DNA from: CAYUWH01 sp964448615
GTDB taxonomy: Bacteria; Patescibacteriota; Gracilibacteria; Peribacterales; Peribacteraceae
Assembly (NCBI GenBank): GCA_964448615.1
Contig: CAYUWH010000018.1
Coordinates: 1-24,953 of the forward strand
Direction: 5' to 3'
DNA: 24,953 nucleotides
Under the pieces are notes generated by a model. That model saw nothing but the letters and a program-made list of their open reading frames with translations, searched no databases and was not told where the DNA came from. Of this stretch, positions 13,799 through 21,287 are shown piece after piece (positions within the stretch are counted from its first letter, which is position 1; every line of letters starts with the position of its first letter). The position numbers were made by a program, and so were the translations under genes.

Positions 13799-14689
13799 TT
13801 ACACAAACTTCGCCATTAATGCACTAACATCCCGGATCGCCACTTCTTGCACCGGTGTCGTCTTCACGCCTTGGCGCGGGATAAGACGTTCGTAAAAACT
13901 GGGAATCTCTTCATTCTGATAAAGAATGCCTGTAGCAATGCTCTGCTGCGTATTCACTGCAAGCTCGCGTGCTTTCTTGAAGTCTTTCGTATCATGCCCC
14001 TGCACAGGTTTGCACTTCTCCAGAAGATACTGGTGCGTCGCAAAGTGATTGTAGGTCGGACAAGCCTGCAACATATCGACGAACGCAAATCCTCGATGTT
14101 GAATTGCCGCCTTGAGAATCTCCACCATTTGCGGAATGTTCCCCGTGAATCCGCGAGCCACGAACGTTGGCTCCAAAGAAAAGACGAAATCCATCGACTG
14201 CAGCGTATGCTCCGGAACTCCGTTGGGCGCCGTGTTCATCTTCTGATCCTGCCATGTGAGCGAACTTGCTTGTCCGGTCGTAAGTCCGTAGTTCGCATTA
14301 TTGTGCAGCACGAACACAATCGGATAGTTGCTGCGGATCGTATGCACCAAGTGCCCGATTCCTTCACTGAAACTCGCACCGTCCCCTCCGAAGGCGATCA
14401 CCGGAAGCTTCGGGTTCGCAAGCTTTGCGCCAGCCGCGAATGGCATCACACGGCCGTGTAATCCATGAAAACGATAGCCAAGCAGTTTGTCGGATGCGTT
14501 GCCGTGGCAGCCCACGTCGTAGCAGAGCAGTACTTCATGCGGCGCGATATTCAGCTCCACGAGTGCCCGCTTGATCGCCGTCCAGATGCCATAGTCACCG
14601 CAACCATCACACCACGTGCATCTGTTCTCACTGTGATAAGCGGCCATCGTGAGGTTCTTTTTGCCGGGGATAATAAGAGGGATGGACAT
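13799..14689 (-). CDS. korB: 2-oxoacid:ferredoxin oxidoreductase, beta subunit
   Basis: A 296-residue thiamine-diphosphate subunit. The ATG at 14689 (MSIPLIIPGKKNL) is four bases after the alpha subunit stop. CTWCDGCGDYG (Cys27, Cys30), DVGCHG (Cys61) and QACPTYN (Cys210) correspond to the four [4Fe-4S] ligands of KorB-type subunits. GGDGASFSEG to NNANYGLTTGQ is the thiamine diphosphate/Mg site; the usual GDGD reads GDGA, as is common. With the alpha subunit it oxidatively decarboxylates a 2-oxoacid (pyruvate or 2-oxoglutarate) to the acyl-CoA and reduces ferredoxin or flavodoxin. The substrate cannot be fixed from sequence. A frame open to 14962 overlaps the alpha gene and is not real. Confidence 0.93.
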   Translation of the reverse strand: MSIPLIIPGKKNLTMAAYHSENRCTWCDGCGDYGIWTAIKRALVELNIAPHEVLLCYDVGCHGNASDKLLGYRFHGLHGRVMPFAAGAKLANPKLPVIAFGGDGASFSEGIGHLVHTIRSNYPIVFVLHNNANYGLTTGQASSLTWQDQKMNTAPNGVPEHTLQSMDFVFSLEPTFVARGFTGNIPQMVEILKAAIQHRGFAFVDMLQACPTYNHFATHQYLLEKCKPVQGHDTKDFKKARELAVNTQQSIATGILYQNEEIPSFYERLIPRQGVKTTPVQEVAIRDVSALMAKFV

Positions 14690-14693
14690 AAGA

Positions 14694-16487
14694 CTAGGAA
14701 CGAATGAGCTCAAGAATGCTCGTGAGTAATTCGTTATAGAAGAATGGACGGCCGTCATACTTGAGAATGCTGTGATCGACGGTAAGCCCCGTTTCCTGGC
14801 GAATGAGCATCTCGAGCTGCGACTGGAAATTGCCCTCGACCACCACCAAGCCCTTACACTTTTTGGCGAGCCCAACGAGAAGTTCGGTCTTGAGCGGCCA
14901 GAGATACGAGTAATGCAGATAACCGATCTTTTTCTTCGCGAGCAACGGATGCTCCAATACATCGAGAATCGGGCCCTTCACGCTTCCCCAGCCGACAAGC
15001 AACAGATCGAATGATTCAACTTTTTGGCTGACCGCTACTCGCTGACCGCTACTCGCTCGATACAATGCCGGCTCCGGCAACGCCTCCTTCATCACTGCCA
15101 ATTTCTTCATGCGCTTGTGCATCTGATCGATCGCGTTTTGTGCGGATTCATCGATACTCCCATCTGCTGAGTGCTCATCTCCTTGTGCGTTATAGGTCGC
15201 GGCTTCAGCGCCCGGCAGCCAGCGCGGGGAAATGCCGTCACGCACCGCAGGATTATAGCGATCCGACGATTTCAGCTTCGCCAATTTCGCGGGGTCCGTC
15301 ATCAGTTTTCCTCTGCGTAATTTCGCTTTCTTCTGCTTGTACGGAACCTGCGTCCACAACGCTTCTGCGATCTGTTTATCGGTAAGCACGATCACCGGGG
15401 TCTGATACATCTCCGCCATGTTGAATGCCTCGTTCATGAGATCAAAACAATCCTGACTGTCCGAGACGGACATCACGCAGCGTGGAAATTCGCCGTGTCC
15501 TCCATGAATCGCAAGGAACAAATCCCCTTGGGCGGTCCATGTGGGCAAGCCCGTTGCGGGACCAGGACGCTGCGCGAGAATAAAAACGGAGGGATTTTCA
15601 ATGATGCCATTGAGCGAGACGGTTTCGGTCATGAGATCGAATCCCCCGCCGGAGGTTGCTGTCACCGCGCGCGTGCCCATGTGCATCGCGCCGGACATCA
15701 TCTGGGCCGCCGTGATTTCATCTTCCGCCTGCTTGATCACCATCCCGGTTTCATTCTGAATCTCGGCAATAAAACTAAGGAGCGGACTCGATGGCGTCAT
15801 CGGATAACCGGCGTAGAAACGCACTCCCGCATGCACCAAGCCCAAGCCCATCGCATGACTGCCCGTTACGAGCAACTGCTTGTTCCAGCGATTTTTATTC
15901 GGCGTAGGCAGCGTGATGTGTGGCACATGCGAGTGTGTTTCACGGTACGCGAATCCTTCGTCGAGACACTGCATATTCAGCTGCAATAAATCTTTCTTGT
16001 GCCCGAACTGCTCGGTCACCAGATGTTGCAAATTCTCTTTGCTTCGCCCAAGCAACGACCACACGACCGCCGTGATCAGTACGTTCGCAAGGATGGGCTT
16101 CGCTTTCAAGCGCTGGAGAATTTCATCGGTGGGAAGATAGAGAATCGTGATATTCCTTCTCTTAAGATCCTTCTGTTGCGCCGGGGGAAAGTCCCAATCA
16201 CCGCTTTGATGAAGCACAATCCCGCCATCTTTCACCTCGTGCAGATTTTTCTCGAGACCATGGTGGTTGAAGCATACGAGAATATCGATCGCCTCTTCGC
16301 TGCTGCGAATAAGTTCCGCATCAATATCGAGCTGATAACTCGAATGTCCACCCTTGATGAGCGAATTGTATTCGCGATAGCCGAACACGCAGTAGCCCGC
16401 GCGCTTGAGCCCCTTCGCGCACATCTCCCCCACAGAGTTCACACCCTGACCTTGTGCGCCGGTGATTTTGAGGGAAATGCGAGACAT
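14694..16487 (-). CDS. korA: 2-oxoacid:acceptor oxidoreductase, fused gamma-alpha subunit
   Basis: A 597-residue fusion. The N-terminal gamma domain (about 1-185) starts SRISLKITGAQGQGVNSVGE and includes YREYNSLIKGGHSSYQ. The alpha part (about 205-597) has GSHAMGLGLVHAGVRFYAGYPMTPSSPLL, KQAEDEITAAQMMSGAMHMG and ATSGGGFDLM, then QRPGPATGLPTWTAQGDL, and a C-terminal domain LLLVGWGSVKGPILDV. This gamma-alpha order is common in KorA-type enzymes of anaerobes. It lies between the flavodoxin (38 bases upstream) and beta genes. About 160 residues from the end, RASSGQRVAVSQK is encoded by a 14-base tandem duplication read in two frames. The ATG at 16487 has neither a Shine-Dalgarno site nor a nearby -10, in keeping with co-transcription from the flavodoxin promoter. 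Confidence 0.94.
   Translation of the reverse strand: MSRISLKITGAQGQGVNSVGEMCAKGLKRAGYCVFGYREYNSLIKGGHSSYQLDIDAELIRSSEEAIDILVCFNHHGLEKNLHEVKDGGIVLHQSGDWDFPPAQQKDLKRRNITILYLPTDEILQRLKAKPILANVLITAVVWSLLGRSKENLQHLVTEQFGHKKDLLQLNMQCLDEGFAYRETHSHVPHITLPTPNKNRWNKQLLVTGSHAMGLGLVHAGVRFYAGYPMTPSSPLLSFIAEIQNETGMVIKQAEDEITAAQMMSGAMHMGTRAVTATSGGGFDLMTETVSLNGIIENPSVFILAQRPGPATGLPTWTAQGDLFLAIHGGHGEFPRCVMSVSDSQDCFDLMNEAFNMAEMYQTPVIVLTDKQIAEALWTQVPYKQKKAKLRRGKLMTDPAKLAKLKSSDRYNPAVRDGISPRWLPGAEAATYNAQGDEHSADGSIDESAQNAIDQMHKRMKKLAVMKEALPEPALYRASSGQRVAVSQKVESFDLLLVGWGSVKGPILDVLEHPLLAKKKIGYLHYSYLWPLKTELLVGLAKKCKGLVVVEGNFQSQLEMLIRQETGLTVDHSILKYDGRPFFYNELLTSILELIRS
15027..15057. repeat. 14-base tandem duplication inside korA
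   Basis: GCTGACCGCTACTC occurs twice in direct succession (15027-15040, 15041-15054), followed by GCT. Fourteen is not a multiple of three, so the copies encode different residues (SSGQ-type, then VAVS-type). It sits in a linker of the protein. Confidence 0.85.
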
Positions 16488-16496
16488 GAAGTGAAA

Positions 16497-16566
16497 TTCA
16501 AAATTAATAATTGAGAATTGAAAATTACGTAATTTTCAATTTTACATTTTCAATTTTCAATTTTCC
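16497..16566. repeat. AT-rich heptamer repeat and palindrome at the flavodoxin 3' end
   Basis: AATTTTC-type heptamers repeat several times. 16516-16541 is a perfect 26-base palindrome centred on ACGT, spanning the flavodoxin stop codon. It forms the last dozen codons of the flavodoxin and the 38-base space before korA. Base composition drops sharply here. Confidence 0.85.
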
Positions 16567-17004
16567 AAGTAACTGCTCCCCCCACTTCTGCACCGTCTTT
16601 TCCTGACCATAGGGTTCATTGATAATGCGAAGACTCTTGCAAATCAATACTCCGCCGTGCGTCTTCACGAATTCTTCGAGATGATCCGCGGCTTTTGCAG
16701 TATACCGATAACGCGCATCCCCCAGTCCGATGACGGCGACTTTTTTTTTGTTGAGATCGATCGAAGCGGCTTTCTCTTTGAGGAGGGCATGCATATGGGG
16801 ATTCATCTGCCCCTCGATGCCGCCGGTGTTCCAACTGCCTGAAGCAAGCAGAAGGATGTCTCCTCGCAGCAAATCTTCTGGCTTCGCCGACTCTGCCCAC
16901 TGCTTCTCGATCTGCAGCTTTCCTTGCAATGATGCAATCAACGTATCGACTACGTATTCCGTATGGCCGCTCGTGGAGGCGAAGATGATGTGGAGAGAAG
17001 GCAC
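16525..17004 (-). CDS. Flavodoxin
   Basis: A 159-residue FMN protein carrying low-potential electrons. The GTG at 17004 gives MPSLHIIFASTSGHTEYVVD, whose STSGHTEY is the FMN phosphate loop. LLLASGSWNTGGIEGQMNP and KVAVIGLGDARYRY correspond to the two loops flanking the isoalloxazine ring (usually GxSTWG and GLGDS). The start choice follows TACAAT, seven bases upstream; a frame to 17079 adds non-conserved residues. It leads the cluster flavodoxin-korA-korB, so it is the likely electron acceptor of that oxidoreductase. The last residues, GKLKIENVKLKIT, come from an AT-rich heptamer repeat and are unlikely to belong to the ancestral fold. Confidence 0.88.
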   Translation of the reverse strand: MPSLHIIFASTSGHTEYVVDTLIASLQGKLQIEKQWAESAKPEDLLRGDILLLASGSWNTGGIEGQMNPHMHALLKEKAASIDLNKKKVAVIGLGDARYRYTAKAADHLEEFVKTHGGVLICKSLRIINEPYGQEKTVQKWGEQLLGKLKIENVKLKIT

Positions 17005-17011
17005 GGGGAGG

Positions 17012-17017
17012 ATTGTA
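17012..17017 (-). promoter_or_regulatory. -10 hexamer TACAAT, 7 bases before the flavodoxin start
   Basis: On the minus strand, TACAAT then seven bases then the GTG at 17004. It probably drives flavodoxin-korA-korB as one unit. Confidence 0.5.
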
Positions 17018-17053
17018 GCAGTAAAAAAAGAGGCTTCCAGCACGCTCTCATTC

Positions 17054-17201
17054 CCCGCTGATGCGGGACCTTCTCCCACCCATTCGGCAAGCTCAGGGCA
17101 GGTGATCGGGAGAAGGAGATGCGGCTCTTCTTCTCCCGATCACGGGCGAAGATGGCTCCGCAAAGCCAGATGCGGGTACCCTCAGGGCCGAATAAGGGTG
17201 G
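17054..17201. repeat. Nested inverted repeats between divergent energy genes
   Basis: GTGATCGGGAGAAG (17102-17115) is perfectly complementary to 17130-17143. Outside it, CCCACCCATTCGGC (17075-17088) pairs with 17187-17201 with one bulge. A third small hairpin, CCCGC-TGAT-GCGGG, lies at 17054-17067. ATGCGGGACC and ATGCGGGTACC are near-direct repeats. The whole looks like a mobile palindromic element placed between the flavodoxin and acyl-CoA synthetase promoters. Confidence 0.7.
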
Positions 17202-17210
17202 CAAAAAAAC

Positions 17211-17239
17211 GTGAATATCTGCACGATTTATGGTATACT
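17211..17239 (+). promoter_or_regulatory. -10 TATACT 8 bases before the acyl-CoA synthetase start
   Basis: TATACT (17234-17239), with GTGAAT at 17-base spacing as a weak -35 (17211-17216). The ATG at 17248 lies eight bases downstream, so the message would be leaderless or nearly so. Confidence 0.55.
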
Positions 17240-17247
17240 ATTGGGAT

Positions 17248-19314
17248 ATGTCGAACCTGCTTTCTCCTCAATCCATCGCGGTAATCGGGGCATCGGCTAC
17301 GCCAGGAAAGGTGGGGCATGACATTCTGAAAAATATTCTGACCCAGGGCTTCAAAGGAACGGTATATCCAATTAATCCGAAGGGCGGAGAAATTCTGGGC
17401 AAAAAGGCGTATGCGTCTGTTGGAGAGATTCCGGGAACTGTGGATTTGGCAATCATCGTCACGCCCGGCGCAACGGTTGCGGGATTGATGAAAGAATGCA
17501 GTGCCAAGAAGATCCCGAACGCGATCGTGATTTCCGCAGGATTCGGCGAGATGGGAACGGCGGAAGGCAAGGCGGCGGAAGAAGAAATTCGCACGTTGGC
17601 GACAGATGCCGGCATTCGCCTGGTCGGGGTGAACTGCCTCGGCATGTTGCGGCCCGCGATTGGACTCAACGCATCGTTCGCCAAAGAATTACCACCGAAA
17701 GGTTCAGTGGCGCTCATTAGTCAGTCCGGTGCACTTGCCGTTGCCGTGATGGACGAAGCGCCATCGATCCATTTGGGATTCTCGCTCGTCATCAGCATCG
17801 GGAACAAAACCGTGATGGATGAATGTGATTATCTCGAACTCTGCGAGCAGGACCCGGAAACCAAGGTAATCGGGCTGTATCTCGAAAGTATCAAAGACGG
17901 AAAGCGTTTTCGTGCCCTCTGCGAACGCATCTCCCAAAAGAAACCGATCGTGCTCATCAAGTCAGGCGTCTCCGCCAAAGGCAGCTCGGCAGTCGCATCG
18001 CATACGGGAGCACTCGCAGGTTCCGACGCAACCATCACTGCACTGTGTTTGCAAACAGGCGTGCGTCGTGCAAAAACCGCGGAAGAATTCCTCGATCTGC
18101 TGCGCGTACTGAGTACGCAACCCCCGCTTCTCTCACCTCATGTCGCGGTGATTACCAACGCCGGAGGTCCTGGAATTTTGGCTACGGACGGCGCAGAAAA
18201 GGTGGGCCTTGTGTTGCCCGCACTCACTCCGGAAAGCGATGCATCGCTCAAGCCGAAACTCCCTCCTGCCGCGAGCGTCCATAACCCGATTGACGTCCTC
18301 GGCGACGCCGGCGCCGACCGTTATACGACGGCCATTGGGACCTGTGCCGAAGATCCACATATCGATGGCCTTTGCTTGCTACTCACACCACAGGTGATGA
18401 CGCCGGTTCAGGAAATCGCAGAGGGCGCGGCAAAACTGCTCAAGAAATTCCCGTTGCTCCCAGTGACTGCCTGCTTCATGGGCGGAGCAAGCGTCCAGGA
18501 AGGCATCAATGCACTCGCCGCGCACGGTATCCCTTCATTTGAAACACCTGAACGCGCAATGGCAGCGCTCGCCGCCCTCAAGCCCGCCGAAACCGAAGAC
18601 GGGACGAGGAGCCCGCTTGATCCCGTGCGCACCAAGAAGGTAAACGCGATGATCGCCGGTAAAACAGGATTGCTCGACGAAGAAACGACTCATGCATTAT
18701 TCGCACTCTATGAGCTCCCGATGCCTGCACAGGATCTCGCAAGCAGCGAGGAAGAAGCAGTCGCCATTGCCAAGCGCATCGGACTGCCGGTCGTCGCGAA
18801 AATCAGCTCGCCGGATATTTTGCATAAAACCGAGATGGGCGGCGTGCATGCGAACATCAAAACAGAAGAAGATGTGCGCACGGCCTATCGCTCCATCATG
18901 AAATCGGTAAAAGAAAAAGCGCCTTCCTCCGCCATAAACGGCATTCTCATTCAACGGTTCCTTCCTGTCGGCAACGAATTCATCGTCGGCGGCTTGCAGG
19001 ATCCCTCCTTCGGACCTCTGATCATGGCAGGTCTCGGCGGCATCTATACCGAGCTTTTCCGTGATACGAGCTTCCGCCTCTCGCCTACCACCATGGAAGA
19101 AACCTACGAGATGCTGCATGAATTGAAAGCATGGAAACTGCTGCTCGGCATGCGCGGCAAGCCGCAATCCGACATCGATGCGCTTGTGCGAATCATTCTC
19201 AGTGCGTCATTCCTGATGCAAGAATGCCCTTCGATCAAGGAATTGGACCTCAATCCGGTGATCGTAGATGCCAATGGCGCGACGATTGCGGATGCAAAGG
19301 TGGTGCTTGGATAA
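17248..19314 (+). CDS. Acetate-CoA ligase (ADP-forming), fused alpha-beta
   Basis: A 688-residue NDP-forming acyl-CoA synthetase. It converts acyl-CoA, ADP and phosphate to acid, CoA and ATP, giving substrate-level ATP in fermenting organisms. The N-terminal CoA-binding domain begins SIAVIGASATPGKVGHDIL and includes YPINPKGGEILG. The two ligase-CoA domains follow, with VNCLGMLRP, ALISQSGALAVAVMD and SHTGALAGSD, where His252 matches the phosphorylated His of the archaeal enzyme. The ATP-grasp (beta) part from about residue 468 has LPVVAKISSPDILHKTEMGGV, GNEFIVGGLQDPSFGPLIMAGLGG and KELDLNPVIV. The start at 17248 (MSNLLSPQSIAV) rather than 17230 agrees with the -10 position and the family N terminus. 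It is divergent from flavodoxin-kor, which would supply its acyl-CoA. Confidence 0.94.
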   Translation: MSNLLSPQSIAVIGASATPGKVGHDILKNILTQGFKGTVYPINPKGGEILGKKAYASVGEIPGTVDLAIIVTPGATVAGLMKECSAKKIPNAIVISAGFGEMGTAEGKAAEEEIRTLATDAGIRLVGVNCLGMLRPAIGLNASFAKELPPKGSVALISQSGALAVAVMDEAPSIHLGFSLVISIGNKTVMDECDYLELCEQDPETKVIGLYLESIKDGKRFRALCERISQKKPIVLIKSGVSAKGSSAVASHTGALAGSDATITALCLQTGVRRAKTAEEFLDLLRVLSTQPPLLSPHVAVITNAGGPGILATDGAEKVGLVLPALTPESDASLKPKLPPAASVHNPIDVLGDAGADRYTTAIGTCAEDPHIDGLCLLLTPQVMTPVQEIAEGAAKLLKKFPLLPVTACFMGGASVQEGINALAAHGIPSFETPERAMAALAALKPAETEDGTRSPLDPVRTKKVNAMIAGKTGLLDEETTHALFALYELPMPAQDLASSEEEAVAIAKRIGLPVVAKISSPDILHKTEMGGVHANIKTEEDVRTAYRSIMKSVKEKAPSSAINGILIQRFLPVGNEFIVGGLQDPSFGPLIMAGLGGIYTELFRDTSFRLSPTTMEETYEMLHELKAWKLLLGMRGKPQSDIDALVRIILSASFLMQECPSIKELDLNPVIVDANGATIADAKVVLG

Positions 19315-19325
19315 CAGTACCCACG

Positions 19326-19406
19326 CGTATACTCGTTACTCGTATACTCGTACCTAAATTTGCCGCGTCTACACGAGTACACCAGTATACGAGTATTCGA
19401 GTAACG
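19326..19406. repeat. Inverted repeat of TACTCGT-type units (copy 2)
   Basis: The left arm has CGTATACTCGTTACTCGTA-type units and the right arm ACCAGTATACGAGTATTCGA-type units, separated by an AAATTTGCCGCG-type core. They pair imperfectly, with extra units on each side. Same family as 8160-8237. It lies after the synthetase stop and before the NIF3-like gene promoter. Confidence 0.8.
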
Positions 19407-19412
19407 AAGTTT

Positions 19413-19441
19413 TTGCATAAACCCCGCAATCTCTTTAGTCT
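19413..19441 (+). promoter_or_regulatory. Promoter TTGCAT-17-TAGTCT
   Basis: TTGCAT (19413-19418) and TAGTCT (19436-19441) at 17-base spacing, just after the inverted repeat. The leader to the ATG at 19466 would be about 18 bases and carries no Shine-Dalgarno site. Confidence 0.55.
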
Positions 19442-19465
19442 GTAGCCCATCCTTTCTTTTAAGCT

Positions 19466-20431
19466 ATGAAATTATCCGCCCTACACAAGCGCGCCGTCGA
19501 AATCGGCATGGAGGCCGACCCGCGAGGGAACGCGTACATCGAAAAATTGCTGAAAAAACAGGCCGATAAGGGCAAGAAATTGGAAGGCGTGGAAAAAGAG
19601 CTGTTCGACGAAGAGCGCACTTGGAACCCGTATTCGGATACGCGCATCATTCATGGGACAGGCGACGAAGACGTGGTGCGCCTGATGGTGGGAATCGATA
19701 TCGAAACGCCGGAAATTCTGCTGGCCGATCGCTTGCGCGAGCGGGGGGAGCGGATTGACTGTCTTTTCATTCACCATCCGGAAGGTCGCGCGCTCGGAGA
19801 TTTGGATAAAGTGATGACGCTGCAGGTGGATTTGCTTGCGATGCACGGCGTACCGGTTAACCATTCCGAAGCCCAAATCCGCCCGCGCATGGACCGCATC
19901 AACCGCGCGATCCACGCCGACAACTTGTTCCGCACCGAGCGCGCCGCCGAACTGATGAACATCCCCGCTTACTGCTGCCACACGGTAACCGATAACCTGG
20001 TATGGAGATTTATCGAGAAAGAAATCTGTGAGAAGCAGCATGAGGATCTGCAATCCGTCGTGAACGCACTGCTCGGCGTGGAGGAGTACAAGTACTACGC
20101 CAAGAAAGGCAACGCCCCGTTGATCGTGAATGGATCTTCCTCGAACCGCTGCGGAAAAATGGTCGCCACGGAATTCACCGGTGGCACCAACGGACCGGAG
20201 GAATTCATCGAGAGTCAGTCGAGAGCGGGCGTCGGTACCATTCTCTCCATGCATGTCACGGAAAAAACGCTGGAGGAAGCACGCAAGCATCACATCAATA
20301 TGATTCAGTGCAGCCACATGGCATCCGATGCGCTTGGCGTGAACCTGCTGCTCGATCAATTGAGCAAAGAAGAGAAGAAGCTCGAAACGGTGGATGTGTC
20401 GGGCTTCGTGCGCGTGAAGCGCAAAGCCTGA
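19466..20431 (+). CDS. NIF3-like protein (DUF34 family)
   Basis: A 321-residue cytoplasmic protein. LFIHHPEGRALGDLDKVM carries the HHP metal motif of the NIF3/YbgI fold. NIPAYCCHTVTDNLVW corresponds to the conserved HTxxDN segment. The C-terminal TILSMHVTEKTLEEARKHHINMIQCSHMASDALG corresponds to the second metal-binding end of the family (usually GHxxxE-like). NIF3 proteins are metal-binding hexamers of debated function; the old name GTP cyclohydrolase I type 2 is not a safe annotation. The N-terminal 60 residues (KRAVEIGMEADPRGNAYIEKLLKKQADKGKKLEG) are not part of the usual fold. The gene after it follows ten bases downstream, probably in the same operon. Confidence 0.65.
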   Translation: MKLSALHKRAVEIGMEADPRGNAYIEKLLKKQADKGKKLEGVEKELFDEERTWNPYSDTRIIHGTGDEDVVRLMVGIDIETPEILLADRLRERGERIDCLFIHHPEGRALGDLDKVMTLQVDLLAMHGVPVNHSEAQIRPRMDRINRAIHADNLFRTERAAELMNIPAYCCHTVTDNLVWRFIEKEICEKQHEDLQSVVNALLGVEEYKYYAKKGNAPLIVNGSSSNRCGKMVATEFTGGTNGPEEFIESQSRAGVGTILSMHVTEKTLEEARKHHINMIQCSHMASDALGVNLLLDQLSKEEKKLETVDVSGFVRVKRKA

Positions 20432-20441
20432 GCATGACTCT

Positions 20442-21209
20442 ATGATGCCCTCCCCTTTTACGCTGATCGGCGAGTCGTGGCAGTTTTCTCAGAAACAAAC
20501 CGTGCTCTTTCCGGTAACGATTTGGCTGCTCGCACTGCCCGAGATCGGTGCGACGTTGCTGATGAAACTCCTGCCTGAGCAAGCGGATCCCGCACTCTGG
20601 TCCGGGAATACCACCATCCTCGCGGCGCTCGGCATCGGCGTGATGTGGCTGCTCTTTACTTGGGGCATGTGCTGCGTTTTGGTCGTCGGCAGACGCTTGC
20701 TGAAACTGAAAGTCGGGAGAACACGCACTTCGTTCCGCGCCGTGCGGACACAAGCAATGCGATCGATGTTGCCGCTGATTCTTACGGGAATTCTGCAAAT
20801 GTGTTTCACCATTTTGTGGTCGGTGCTGCTGATTATCCCCGGCATCATCTATTCGCTACGCACGAGTTTATATACCGTGGCCGTAGCCTGTGAAGGCATC
20901 ACCTATCGCGAAGCGTTGAATCGCAGCAAATCGCTGATCGACCAACATCTCTTCGCGAGCTTCCTGACGATCATCACACTGAATTTGTTGTTGTTCACGC
21001 CCATCATGATGCTCGAAATCGGCGGAGCGAATCTTGTGCCAGCGGACGATATGATTCCTTCTTTGTTGCTGACGATCTTCACCGCTGGACTACGCGCCAT
21101 TGCGACACTGCTTTCCCTCCTCTCGATGGTTTCCCTCTACGCGTATCTGCGTTCGCAAAAACCGAAATCGGAACAAATCATCCCGGGCGATATCGATCCA
21201 GAAGATTAA
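20442..21209 (+). CDS. Polytopic membrane protein, GPDPase-membrane-domain-like
   Basis: A 255-residue integral membrane protein with about six hydrophobic helices. The segment LLIIPGIIYSLRTSLYTVAVACEGITYREALNRSKSLIDQHLF is typical of the widespread membrane domain found in glycerophosphodiester phosphodiesterases and in DUF975-like proteins (IPGIxxxxRxxxxxxVxxxEGxxxxEAxxRS). No catalytic domain is attached, and such stand-alone proteins have no established function. The acidic tail ends SEQIIPGDIDPED. The start may be at 20442 or 20445 (two ATGs in a row), ten or thirteen bases after the NIF3-like gene, without a Shine-Dalgarno site. Confidence 0.75.
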   Translation: MMPSPFTLIGESWQFSQKQTVLFPVTIWLLALPEIGATLLMKLLPEQADPALWSGNTTILAALGIGVMWLLFTWGMCCVLVVGRRLLKLKVGRTRTSFRAVRTQAMRSMLPLILTGILQMCFTILWSVLLIIPGIIYSLRTSLYTVAVACEGITYREALNRSKSLIDQHLFASFLTIITLNLLLFTPIMMLEIGGANLVPADDMIPSLLLTIFTAGLRAIATLLSLLSMVSLYAYLRSQKPKSEQIIPGDIDPED

Positions 21210-21220
21210 CAAACTGAAAA

Positions 21221-21285
21221 AGTATTTAGTATTTGGTATTTGTATAACGGCTTTGCTAAATACTCAATACTATATACCAAATACC
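21221..21285. repeat. AT-rich heptamer inverted repeat between convergent genes
   Basis: GTATTTA/GTATTTG heptamers on the left (21222-21241) face AAATACT/CAATACT/AAATACC heptamers on the right (21258-21285), and the two sides can pair. It lies between the membrane protein gene and rplT, which converge, and may terminate both. Confidence 0.8.
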
Positions 21286-21287
21286 CA

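Noticed and set aside
16497..16566. Possible CRISPR-like or origin-like AT-rich repeat
   Set aside because: The units are seven-base and contiguous, with no spacers and no DnaA-box pattern.
19481..20359. A 292-codon minus-strand reading frame
   Set aside because: Antisense shadow of the NIF3-like gene; no family motifs on the minus strand.
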